DNA of 8,717 nt from JACIYW01 sp014359745 (GCA_050433985.1 JBNPWE010000052.1:1-8717), one strand, 5' to 3'. Shown: positions 1 to 5,747, counted from the stretch's first letter. Notes: generated by a model from the sequence alone, not told the origin. Translations and numbers: made by a program.

Positions 1-22
1 GCGTTCCGGTGAATATCCCACG

Positions 23-1540
23 TCATCGTCCTATCCCGCCCACCTGTGAAATAGAGGAAAAGTAGAGTAGCGGACAACTTCCTTGACACAGGGGGAGATC
101 CTCAAGTTCCGCCTCCTTTTGTCCAAGAACGTTTATCAAGTTGTAATCTGAGTCCCGAATGATTGAGTCGGAAAGCGCCTTTTGCACGCCGGATATTCCG
201 GCAGCGTCACTGTCAAGAAAACACTGAACTAAAGTGGCCGAGCTTCGATATGTCCGAACCTTGTAGGAGAGATTTGACGCTCCTCCGAGAGCATCGAACA
301 CAAGGTCCCCGCTCTTGATGGCCGCCTCAAGCGCAGGGTACCTGCTCTGCAGAATGGCCTTGAGGACGATCACGTCGTCTTCGCCTTCAACGATTGCGAC
401 GAGGCGTGCACTCTGCAGGTTGTCAGATAGCCGAACTCCGAGGACTTCTCTTACTTCGGCAATACTCTTCGCAACGGCTGCTTTGCTATCCTGGACGACT
501 ATGGTGCTGTCGAGCTGTGCGGGATTTACGAAAAGTGGTGAATGGCTAGTTAAAATTACCTGATTATTCTCTGAAAGACTTGTCAGGACGTCTCGCAGTT
601 CGTGTATCGCTTGAGGATGCAAATGGGCTTCAGGCTCTTCGATCGCGACAATTGAACTTGCTGAGCCACTAGCAGCATTAGATGCATAGCGCATAAGGGC
701 CAGTGCAACCAAGCTCTTCACGCCATCACCTTTTCGCTCGAGAGGAGTGTTGTTCCCGTCATCCACCTCGATTTGGAGACCCCTCCTCATCGCCCGGATG
801 CGGGCATCGCGAGGCATCCTGATCTCAACGGCCTTCACCGAAGGGAGAAAGGATGAGATCGTTTCGGTGATCGATTGGGAAAGAGCTCTCAGGATGGGTT
901 CTTGGATCTCATCAATCTTTCTGAGCGCCTCCTTATACTCAGTGTTATCCTCGAGTCGATCTAACTCCTTCGAGAGAAGGTCAGAGATGACGCCCTCTGC
1001 ACTTTCCGATGTCCGAATTGCGGGAATATACTCAAACCGAACATTTCTTGATACGAAATCCGCAATTTTGTTTGTTTTCTTGTTCAGCGCTGCTGCACCA
1101 GGACCTTGCTTTGGAATCAAAACTTCTTGGTCGTCCCTTGAGAGGCGCACCAGAACCGGAAGCGTTCCATTCAACTTGCTACCAATCTCAGATTGAAAGG
1201 CTTCAATTTCGGTATTGGAGAGTTTGAATTCAAAGCTAATCTCGATGCACTGATCCTTTGATGACCGCACTTGTTTTGATATTGGAAAGTCGTGTGACCA
1301 ACAATATCTGGCGCGTGAACCTAGCAGGGTTGGCCTTGTGTTAATAATTCGACCAAGACGATCCCGAACAACTGAATGCTTAAATCCTTCAATTACTTCC
1401 ATGCCAAGTGCCAACGCATGAAGAATATTTGACTTCCCCTCATTGTTTGCGCCCACAAGAACGGAGTAGCTCGTCAGGGGAACCTTCTTCGCAGCCGTGA
1501 TGCTTCGGAAGTTCGATACCGTGAAGGAAGCCAGCTGCAT
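23..1540 (-). CDS. OLD-family ATP-dependent endonuclease (ABC/SMC-like ATPase plus TOPRIM)
   Basis: The 505-residue product has the layout of OLD (overcoming lysogenization defect) nucleases, in which an ABC-type ATPase controls a metal-dependent TOPRIM DNase. Visible motifs are an N-terminal RecF/SMC-like strand, Walker A GANNEGKS (residues 30-37), an ABC-signature-like segment with GDGVKS (271-276), Walker B IVAIEEPEAHLHP (about 297-309) and the H-loop TSHSP (331-335). The TOPRIM part has VEGEDD (384-389), DSD (443-445) and ELED (478-481). P2 Old and GajA of Gabija are known relatives with anti-phage roles; which OLD class this is cannot be settled here. The start at 1540 places the first beta strand at residue 2, but no good Shine-Dalgarno is seen. 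Only 24 residues follow ELED, fewer than is usual, so the C terminus may be truncated or frameshifted. GC is near half by spot counts, far below the neighbours, which suggests transfer. No gajB-like helicase partner lies to the right of it; the left side is outside the window. Confidence 0.85.
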   Translation of the reverse strand: MQLASFTVSNFRSITAAKKVPLTSYSVLVGANNEGKSNILHALALGMEVIEGFKHSVVRDRLGRIINTRPTLLGSRARYCWSHDFPISKQVRSSKDQCIEISFEFKLSNTEIEAFQSEIGSKLNGTLPVLVRLSRDDQEVLIPKQGPGAAALNKKTNKIADFVSRNVRFEYIPAIRTSESAEGVISDLLSKELDRLEDNTEYKEALRKIDEIQEPILRALSQSITETISSFLPSVKAVEIRMPRDARIRAMRRGLQIEVDDGNNTPLERKGDGVKSLVALALMRYASNAASGSASSIVAIEEPEAHLHPQAIHELRDVLTSLSENNQVILTSHSPLFVNPAQLDSTIVVQDSKAAVAKSIAEVREVLGVRLSDNLQSARLVAIVEGEDDVIVLKAILQSRYPALEAAIKSGDLVFDALGGASNLSYKVRTYRSSATLVQCFLDSDAAGISGVQKALSDSIIRDSDYNLINVLGQKEAELEDLPLCQGSCPLLYFSSISQVGGIGR

Positions 1541-1594
1541 TGCGCGTCCAGTGCTTTGGGAGTGTATCTGCGAGGACTACCGTAAATCCACGAG

Positions 1595-1728
1595 TTATTT
1601 CAAGGTTTTGTTGGCGTGACGTTCCGCAGATCGCGTCGGAAGGAAGGTGCCACGCTCGACGAGCGAGGCGAAAATCTTCTCGAGGCCAGCGCCGGATCGG
1701 CATCGTCCATCTCCCGCAGCGCGATCAC
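1595..1728 (-). pseudogene. Possible frameshifted small-gene remnant between repressor and OLD gene
   Basis: Immediately after the repressor stop, a GTG at 1728-1726 opens a leftward frame reading VIALREMDDADPALA. The neighbouring frame then continues as LEKIFASLVERGTFLP and ends at a TAA at 1597-1595. Joining the two needs a single extra base near 1690, and the combined product of about 44 residues has natural-looking amphipathic composition. Neither frame alone looks convincing. I do not recognise the protein. The sequence composition changes from GC-rich to AT-richer just downstream, near 1610, where the OLD cargo begins. The remnant could therefore be the last piece of phage DNA before the acquired segment. 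It may equally be ordinary non-coding DNA; confidence is low. Confidence 0.22.
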
Positions 1729-1729
1729 C

Positions 1730-2407
1730 TCAGATTTCCCGCGCGAACCAGCGGATGCGGCCGACGATGTGGATCTCGTCGGCCGTTCGCTCATATTCGG
1801 GATAGTGCTTGTTGTCGGAGATGACGCGCACCGCGGGCGGGTCGCTGTTGGGGATGTGCTCGAGCCGCTTGGCGACCAGCCCCATCCCGTCGTCCAGCAC
1901 GAAGATGCCGGGCGGGTTGGGCGCGCGGCGGGTCATGTCGACCAGCACCGCGTCGCCGCTCAGCAGCGTCGGCGCCATGCTGTCGCCCTCCACATGCATG
2001 ATGCGCAGTTGAGACGGGCTGGCCTTAAGCTTGTGGCGGATCCACGACTGGCGGAAGTGGTAGGCACGGCCGGGCGTATCGCCATCTTCGGTCACGACCG
2101 CGCCGCCGCCCATCGAGGGCCGAGGCGTGGCGTGGGCGATGGCCACGAAGGCGTCGTCGGGGTTGTCCACGAACGGGGGCGTGCCCTCGACCTCGCCGAT
2201 GCCGTGGATCAACCAGTCGCGGTCCACCTTCAGCACGCGCGCGACCTCGGTCAGTCGGTCGAGGCCGGGGCGGGCCGAGCGGCCGCGCAGGATGTCGTAG
2301 ACGAAGGAGCGGTGCACGCCGGCCATCTCGGCGACATGGGCAGGCGTCAGGCCGAGCTGTTGGGCGCGGGCCCGCAGGCGTTCGGCCAAGGTGTGCTGCT
2401 CGGTCAT
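1730..2407 (-). CDS. Phage CI/C2-type repressor: HTH domain plus S24 (LexA-like) peptidase fold
   Basis: A 225-residue lysogeny-type repressor. Residues 5-68 form an HTH_XRE/CI-like DNA-binding domain with the HTH around 18-45 (LTPAHVAEMAGVHRSFVYDI). Residues about 136-223 carry the S24/LexA fold, with the nucleophile region VEGDSM (Ser143) and the general-base region LVAKRLE (Lys180). In this family the C-terminal domain dimerises and, under RecA activation, can cleave its own linker. The linker (about 70-135) lacks the usual Ala-Gly or Cys-Gly cleavage pair; GGGA at 100-103 is the nearest candidate. I chose the ATG at 2407 because the HTH domain starts right after it, a GGGG-containing ribosome site lies about 7 bp upstream, and a sigma70-like promoter sits about 30 bp upstream. 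It faces the rightward early genes, as expected for a repressor governing a divergent switch. Confidence 0.93.
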   Translation of the reverse strand: MTEQHTLAERLRARAQQLGLTPAHVAEMAGVHRSFVYDILRGRSARPGLDRLTEVARVLKVDRDWLIHGIGEVEGTPPFVDNPDDAFVAIAHATPRPSMGGGAVVTEDGDTPGRAYHFRQSWIRHKLKASPSQLRIMHVEGDSMAPTLLSGDAVLVDMTRRAPNPPGIFVLDDGMGLVAKRLEHIPNSDPPAVRVISDNKHYPEYERTADEIHIVGRIRWFAREI

Positions 2408-2426
2408 GTTTTCCCCAAGGGTATGT

Positions 2427-2460
2427 GGATGAAATAGGATAAAACAGGATTGATGCGGAC
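2427..2460 (+). repeat. Four GGAT-type units at exact 10-bp spacing in the divergent switch
   Basis: GGAT occurs at 2427-2430, 2437-2440 and 2447-2450, and a one-mismatch copy GGAC lies at 2457-2460. Each is separated by exactly 6 bp, so the units fall on one face of the helix. The layout resembles the TTGC-N6-TTGC direct repeat bound by lambda CII, though the core differs. The array spans the -10 and spacer of the repressor promoter and overlaps the -35 of the rightward promoter, so a bound protein would be expected to interfere with one or both. The binding protein is unknown; the products of 2517-3200 and 3413-3619 are candidates. Confidence 0.6.
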
Positions 2461-2467
2461 CCGTCAA
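2439..2467 (-). promoter_or_regulatory. Predicted sigma70-type promoter of the repressor gene
   Basis: Read leftward, a -35 box TTGACG (2467-2462, five of six consensus bases) is followed by a 17-bp spacer and a -10 box TTTTAT (2444-2439, four of six). Transcription would begin near 2432, giving a leader of about 25 nt before the repressor ATG at 2407. The -10 and spacer lie inside the GGAT array, and the -35 is one arm of the dyad at 2450-2467. This was read by eye and has not been tested. Confidence 0.55.
2450..2467. promoter_or_regulatory. Candidate operator dyad containing both -35 boxes
   Basis: An 18-bp imperfect inverted repeat, TTGATGCGGACCCGTCAA, pairs six of nine positions, including the outer TTGA/TCAA arms. 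It lies midway between the two divergent promoters and each arm is one promoter's -35 start. S24-type repressors usually bind such dyads as dimers, so this is a reasonable operator candidate. A 24-bp neighbour at 2470-2493 has only its outer GATT/AATC arms paired and is weaker. Confidence 0.35.
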
Positions 2468-2478
2468 GCGATTAGAAC
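2450..2478 (+). promoter_or_regulatory. Predicted rightward early promoter
   Basis: Read rightward, TTGATG (2450-2455, four of six) is followed by a 17-bp spacer and TAGAAC (2473-2478, four of six). Transcription would start near 2485, about 30 nt before the ATG at 2517. Each divergent promoter has its -35 inside the other's spacer, so RNA polymerase probably cannot occupy both at once. It is weaker than the repressor promoter and less certain. Confidence 0.42.
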
Positions 2479-2516
2479 AAAACCTAAACAATCGCACATG
2501 GGAATCGGGGGTCCGG

Positions 2517-3200
2517 ATGGAGATCGAGAAGTCGTATTTCACCCTGCCGGAGATCCTGGAGCGCTGGTCCATGTCCGAGGCGGACCTCGTCTACCTCGCC
2601 GAGAACGACCAGCTGCGGCTGTCGATCCGGGTGTTCCATCTCCCTCTGGAGTTCGGTGACTACGAGGAAACGCAGGAGGGCGAGCGATTCTCCGTCCCCT
2701 GGGAGCAGGGATATTTCAACGGGCTGCTCGACCTGCACGTCCATGACGTGTTCCAGCTGTTCCGCCATGGCGAGGTGCGGCTCGGGCATTTCCGAACCCC
2801 GCGCGCCGACTACGCCAGTCTCTGGGGTGCGCGCGAGCAGATCACCGTGCGCAAGCGTGACGTGCTGCTGAGGCGCGAGGAACGCGACCGGTTTGAGGCG
2901 GAGACCGGATTCGCAGGCGCGGCGACAGGACCAATGCCTGGTGCCTTCCATGCCTCGGCCGACTACCAGGACGTCCGCTGCAACGGGCAGCACTTCCGGC
3001 TGGGCGCGATCCAGGCTCAGGTCGTGCGCGCGCTGCACGAGGCGGCGGGGCGCGGCGAGCCCTGGCAGAGCGGGAAGGCGATCCTCGCCGCCGCGGGCTC
3101 GCGCAGCCTCAAGATGTCCGACGTCTTCAAGTCGAAGAAGAACTGGCGGCTGCTGATCGAATCGGACGGCCGCGGCGCCTACCGCCTGCTCGGGCTCTGA
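2517..3200 (+). CDS. Uncharacterised phage early protein with predicted N- and C-terminal DNA-binding domains
   Basis: This 227-residue protein is the first rightward gene opposite the repressor. Residues 7-40 (FTLPEILERWSMSEADLVYL onward) read like a MerR/HTH_17-type helix-turn-helix. The middle part (about 45-125) is mixed beta and charged, with no motif I recognise. After a Gly/Ala linker near 131-141, residues 160-227 look like a winged-helix domain: helices around IQAQVVRALHEA (165-176) and SLKMSDVFKS (197-206), then a basic strand-turn ending GRGAYRLLGL. A GGGGG ribosome site lies 5 bp before the ATG at 2517. Its position matches that of a Cro-like or early activator gene, but that is inferred from context only. 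A transcriptional regulator is my best guess, without a named family. Confidence 0.72.
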   Translation: MEIEKSYFTLPEILERWSMSEADLVYLAENDQLRLSIRVFHLPLEFGDYEETQEGERFSVPWEQGYFNGLLDLHVHDVFQLFRHGEVRLGHFRTPRADYASLWGAREQITVRKRDVLLRREERDRFEAETGFAGAATGPMPGAFHASADYQDVRCNGQHFRLGAIQAQVVRALHEAAGRGEPWQSGKAILAAAGSRSLKMSDVFKSKKNWRLLIESDGRGAYRLLGL

Positions 3201-3267
3201 ACTCGCGCCAACTCTCCCGTTCGCGCGCCCTCCCGATTCCCCCTGTGGGATGCGCCGGGGGATGAGA

Positions 3268-3285
3268 GGGGGATGGCGATCCCCC
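3268..3285. repeat. Perfect 7-bp inverted repeat GGGGGAT-N4-ATCCCCC
   Basis: GGGGGAT (3268-3274) and ATCCCCC (3279-3285) are exact complements around a 4-bp centre. The arms are two of the GGAT motifs of the larger array, facing each other. There is no T-run after it (ACCGAG follows), so a terminator is unlikely. A dimer-binding site or a small cruciform is more plausible. Confidence 0.55.
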
Positions 3286-3357
3286 ACCGAGCCATTCTCC
3301 CTTGGATTGAAAGGCTCCTGACAATCCTCCTCCGCATCCCCCGCCAATCCTGACGAC

Positions 3358-3372
3358 ATCCCACCGCGGGAT
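3358..3372. repeat. Second GGGAT dyad, ATCCC-N5-GGGAT
   Basis: ATCCC (3358-3362) and GGGAT (3368-3372) are exact complements separated by ACCGC. It uses the same half-site as the dyad at 3268-3285 but in the outward-facing order, and lies about 40 bp upstream of the start at 3413. No convincing sigma70 promoter is visible in 3201-3412, although CTGACA at 3318-3323 and CTGACG at 3350-3355 resemble -35 boxes. Confidence 0.45.
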
Positions 3373-3412
3373 TTCGCATCGTGCTCCCAACAGATGACAC
3401 CGGGAGACGACG

Positions 3413-3619
3413 ATGCAGCAGAAGACCTGCCTCACACAGAAGGAGCTCGCGCGGCGCTGGACGATCTCGCACCGCACGCTCGAGCGCTGGCGATGGGCCG
3501 GGGAAGGCCCCGCCTACATGAAACTCGGCGGCCGGGTGGTCTACCGGCTCGAGGACATCCTGGCCTTCGAGAAGGACCAGCTCACGCACACTGCCGACAG
3601 CGTTCGGGGGGCGGCATGA
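3413..3619 (+). CDS. Small MerR/AlpA/excisionase-like HTH protein
   Basis: A 68-residue protein built almost entirely of one winged HTH. Residues 7-29 (LTQKELARRWTISHRTLERW) form the helix-turn-helix, and GGRVVYRLEDI (39-49) is the typical wing and following helix of the HTH_17/AlpA/Xis group. Such proteins act as excisionases, architectural factors or transcriptional activators in phages and integrative elements; no integrase is present here to choose between these. GGGAG lies 5 bp before the ATG. The gene follows the GGAT/ATCC array directly, so that array is its likely control region and possibly its own binding site. Its stop overlaps the next start as ATGA, implying translational coupling. 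Confidence 0.85.
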   Translation: MQQKTCLTQKELARRWTISHRTLERWRWAGEGPAYMKLGGRVVYRLEDILAFEKDQLTHTADSVRGAA

Positions 3620-3981
3620 TGGAGCGCCGTTCCGCCATCCACGGCAGCCGGGTCGTGTCGATCTTCGGCGCCGCCGGTCCCGCGCTCGACGAGGTCGGGC
3701 TGTCCGCCTGGATCGCGCAGGCCGCCCCGGGCGAGGCGCTGGTCTATCACCGCGGGTTCCTCGCCGTCGACGCCACCGGGGCCGTCTCGAACCTCACGCC
3801 CGAGCGCCAGCGCACCCTTCGCGGTGTCGCGGCCGCCGCCTTGCGCGCCGCCGAGCAGCGGCTCGTCCACCTCGTGCAGGCCCGGCTCGGCCCCGACCAC
3901 TTCGCCTACATCGCCGTCGCCCGTCCGAAGCCCGGACCTGCCGGCGCCGCCCTCTCGATGCGCCTCCTCGAGGCCGCCTGA
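3616..3981 (+). CDS. Hypothetical phage early protein (121 aa)
   Basis: The start ATG at 3616 overlaps the upstream stop by four bases (ATGA); a second ATG follows directly, so the product begins MMERR. The same frame is open back to 3394 but that would run inside the HTH gene. The protein has a beta-rich N-terminal half (SRVVSIFGAAG, ALVYHRGFLAVD) and a helix at about 66-90 rich in Ala and Arg (RTLRGVAAAALRAAEQRLVHL). It then returns to a strand, HFAYIAVARP. There is no signal peptide, membrane segment or cysteine motif. I do not recognise a family. It sits in the early operon between regulators and DNA-metabolism genes. Confidence 0.78.
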   Translation: MMERRSAIHGSRVVSIFGAAGPALDEVGLSAWIAQAAPGEALVYHRGFLAVDATGAVSNLTPERQRTLRGVAAAALRAAEQRLVHLVQARLGPDHFAYIAVARPKPGPAGAALSMRLLEAA

Positions 3982-4007
3982 CCCAATCCCCCATCACGGA
4001 GGCCCCC

Positions 4008-4496
4008 ATGCCATTCCCGCAGAACACCCCCAGTATCGACGAGTTGATCAACCTGCCCGAGGGCGAGATCGCCCAGCTTCCGGTCGAGCTTCTGGCCGCC
4101 ATGCAGCGCGAGATCGACGCCGCCGCCAAGCAGATGAAAGCCGTCACCGCGCGCTTCTCGACTGCGCTCGAGGTCCGTTACGCCGCCCGCGCCGCCGAGG
4201 CCCGCCGCGCCTGTGGCAAGGACACAGGCACCGTCCGCCTCGCCGATGGCGATTTCACCGTGATCGCCGATCTGCCCAAGCGCGTCGAATGGGACCAGGC
4301 CCGGCTCGCCGCCATGGTCGAGCGCATCCGCGCCGCGGGCGATGATCCGTCCGAATACGTCGAGATCAGCTTCAAGGTGCCCGAGCGCGCCTATGTCGCC
4401 TGGCCCGAGGCGATCCGCCAGGGCTTCGAGCCCGCCCGGACGGTGAAAACCGGCGCGCTGAAGATTGCGATCCTGCCGCAGGAGGACGGGCAATGA
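4008..4496 (+). CDS. Hypothetical phage early protein (162 aa)
   Basis: A strong GGAGG ribosome site (3998-4002) lies 5 bp before this ATG. Residues 10-60 are helical and charged (QREIDAAAKQMKAVTARF), suggesting a coiled-coil or helical hairpin. Residues 70-162 form a second part with recurring aromatic/charged segments such as FTVIADLPKRVEWDQ (about 83-97) and SFKVPERAYVAWPEAIRQGF (about 120-139). No catalytic signature is visible. It looks like a conserved but uncharacterised cytoplasmic phage protein. Its stop overlaps the next start (ATGA), so the two are probably made together. A link to DNA metabolism is suggested only by the operon. Confidence 0.8.
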   Translation: MPFPQNTPSIDELINLPEGEIAQLPVELLAAMQREIDAAAKQMKAVTARFSTALEVRYAARAAEARRACGKDTGTVRLADGDFTVIADLPKRVEWDQARLAAMVERIRAAGDDPSEYVEISFKVPERAYVAWPEAIRQGFEPARTVKTGALKIAILPQEDGQ

Positions 4497-5275
4497 CCGC
4501 CCTCGCTCCGATCTCCCCGGACGCGCAGGACCTGCCGAGCCTGATCGACCGCGCGGCCAGCATGCTGTCGGGCGCGAAGACCGCCGCCGAGGTGCTCGAG
4601 GCGCGCGACATGGCTGGCCTCGCCTATGACGTGGCCAAACGCGCCGCCCGCCTGCAGCGCGCCAAGAGCGCCCATGACGACCTCGTCGCCGCCGCGCATC
4701 GCGCGCAGGCCCATGCGCTCGAGATCGAGGCGCGCGCCAAGCGTCGGCTGGCCGATGAATACGATGCCGCGCAGGCTCGGGGCGAGGCGGCCAAGGCGGG
4801 GCAGTACGAAAGGGCAAACGTCGAGAACGCCAACGTTTGTCCGGCGACGGCTGCCGAGCTTGGCCTGCGTCGCGACCAGATCCACGAGGCCCGCCAGTTC
4901 CGCGACGCCGAGGACGCTGATCCGGGCGTCGTGCGCCGCGCGCTGGACGAGCGTCTCGAGCGCGGCGAGGAACCGACGCGCGCGGCCCTGCGCAAGATGG
5001 TGGTCGATGCCGCCATGCGGGGGCTGCGGCCTCAGCGCTCGGCCAGCCGACGCAACCCGCTTTACGTCCCGCCGACGCCTGCACGCGCGGCCTGGCAGCA
5101 TGTGACCGGGACGTTCCGCGCCTTCGCCGAATGGGCCACGGACGAGAACCTGGCCCTCGCCCGGCAGGGCATGCGCGAGGCGCGGGACGAAGCGTTTCAC
5201 GACCTCGACGCTCAGGCAATCGCCCGCGGGGCGGCATGTTTCACGCAAATCACGGAGTGGCTCCATGCAGAATAG
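4493..5275 (+). CDS. Helical phage protein with a ParB/KorB-like HTH segment (putative)
   Basis: A 260-residue product starting at an ATGA overlap, with GGAGG (4481-4485) 7 bp upstream. Residues 15-100 are nearly all helix, Ala/Arg/Glu-rich (ARLQRAKSAHDDLVAAAHRA, then IEARAKRRLADEYDAAQARG), and likely form a coiled coil. Residues 116-170 (TAAELGLRRDQIHEARQFRD onward) resemble the helix-turn-helix plus helical continuation of phage and plasmid proteins distantly related to ParB/KorB. Residues 195-260 are a separate aromatic-rich helical tail (AWQHVTGTFRAFAEWATDEN). DNA binding is inferred from the HTH-like segment. It could be a partition-like, replication-initiation or regulatory protein; the family assignment is tentative. 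Confidence 0.78.
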   Translation: MTALAPISPDAQDLPSLIDRAASMLSGAKTAAEVLEARDMAGLAYDVAKRAARLQRAKSAHDDLVAAAHRAQAHALEIEARAKRRLADEYDAAQARGEAAKAGQYERANVENANVCPATAAELGLRRDQIHEARQFRDAEDADPGVVRRALDERLERGEEPTRAALRKMVVDAAMRGLRPQRSASRRNPLYVPPTPARAAWQHVTGTFRAFAEWATDENLALARQGMREARDEAFHDLDAQAIARGAACFTQITEWLHAE

Positions 5276-5747
5276 CCAGTCAGCGGCCTTTGCCGCATCT
5301 GTGTGGGAGGTCGCCTCCCGCCTCGGCAACAACGCGCCCAGGATCGCCGACGACATCATGGAGGCTGCCTTTCCGCGGACCTGTTCTCAGGCGCGGGCTG
5401 AGGGCGCGCTCCGGATGCTGCGCACCGGGATCATCTCGGAAGTGAAGCGCATCCTGCGCAACCACGACGATGGACCGGGCCAGGGGGATTTCGCGGAGGT
5501 CTGCGAGGCGTTCGCGCCGCTCGTGAAGGATCTGCGGTCCAAGTCCTACTTCGCGGAAAGCGCTGCGGAATACGTCGCGATCCCGGACCTCATTGCGGAA
5601 CCGGACCTGCTCGACGACGCGCGGCGCTTCATGCGGCGCAAGGGCATCGAGTGCCTGGCCGAAGCGGATCGGCTGGACGCGCTCTACGCGGCGGTCACCG
5701 GAACGGCCCGCGAAACGGCGCCCCCGGCCCGGGCGGTGGCAGCATGA
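5265..5747 (+). CDS. Hypothetical phage early protein (160 aa)
   Basis: The ATG at 5265 lies 11 bases inside the end of the upstream gene, with GGAG (5254-5257) 7 bp before it. The protein is mostly helical and mildly acidic. Recognisable pieces are VWEVASRLGNNAPRIADDIM (13-32), RMLRTGIISEVKRIL and LDDARRFMRRKGIECLAEAD, then an Ala/Pro-rich tail. No motif for an enzyme, zinc site or membrane segment is seen. Its stop overlaps the Sak4-like gene start (ATGA), a sign of coupled expression. A recombination accessory role is inferred from position alone. Confidence 0.78.
   Translation: MQNSQSAAFAASVWEVASRLGNNAPRIADDIMEAAFPRTCSQARAEGALRMLRTGIISEVKRILRNHDDGPGQGDFAEVCEAFAPLVKDLRSKSYFAESAAEYVAIPDLIAEPDLLDDARRFMRRKGIECLAEADRLDALYAAVTGTARETAPPARAVAA

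Larger units (their letters stand above)
3248..3372. repeat. Mirror-image arrays of helically phased GGAT/ATCC motifs
   Basis: GGAT occurs on the plus strand at 3248, 3260, 3271, 3304 and 3369, and its complement ATCC at 3279, 3324, 3336, 3347 and 3358. The left cluster (3248, 3260, 3271) is spaced 12 and 11 bp. The right cluster (3324, 3336, 3347, 3358) is spaced 12, 11 and 11 bp in the opposite orientation. Between them lies a somewhat AT-richer stretch of about 50 bp. Seven copies extend to GGGAT/ATCCC. From base composition I would expect one or two in this whole gap. The layout suits an operator cluster or an iteron-type replication origin upstream of the main early operon. Confidence 0.62.

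Noticed and set aside
1541..1729. Convincing promoter for the OLD gene
   Set aside because: Read leftward, TTGAAA near 1603-1598 has no good -10 at 16-18 bp; the best hexamers match only about half of consensus.
2408..2572. Longer repressor start at 2572 adding 55 residues
   Set aside because: It would cross the divergent promoter region and overlap the opposite gene, and the added residues do not look like folded protein. The HTH domain begins right after the ATG at 2407.
3268..3285. Intrinsic terminator after the 2517-3200 gene
   Set aside because: The stem is short and no T-run follows; it is better explained as part of the GGAT/ATCC array.
3248..3372. CRISPR array
   Set aside because: The repeated unit is only 4-6 bp with 11-12 bp periodicity and changes orientation, unlike CRISPR repeats of 24 bp or more.
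3394..3615. Upstream extension of the 121-residue gene to 3394
   Set aside because: It would lie in another frame inside the HTH gene; the ATGA overlap at 3616 is the natural start.
3906..5237. 443-residue leftward open frame, and similar long antisense frames at 5684-6730, 6600-7583 and 7555-8478
   Set aside because: Arg/Pro/Ala/Gly-rich antisense frames are typical artefacts of high-GC genes; they have no domains and lie opposite well-supported genes.
5651..5743. Longer start for the Sak4-like gene
   Set aside because: The extra 31 residues are Gly/Arg-rich shadow of the upstream gene; the ATGA overlap start at 5744 begins the conserved protein.
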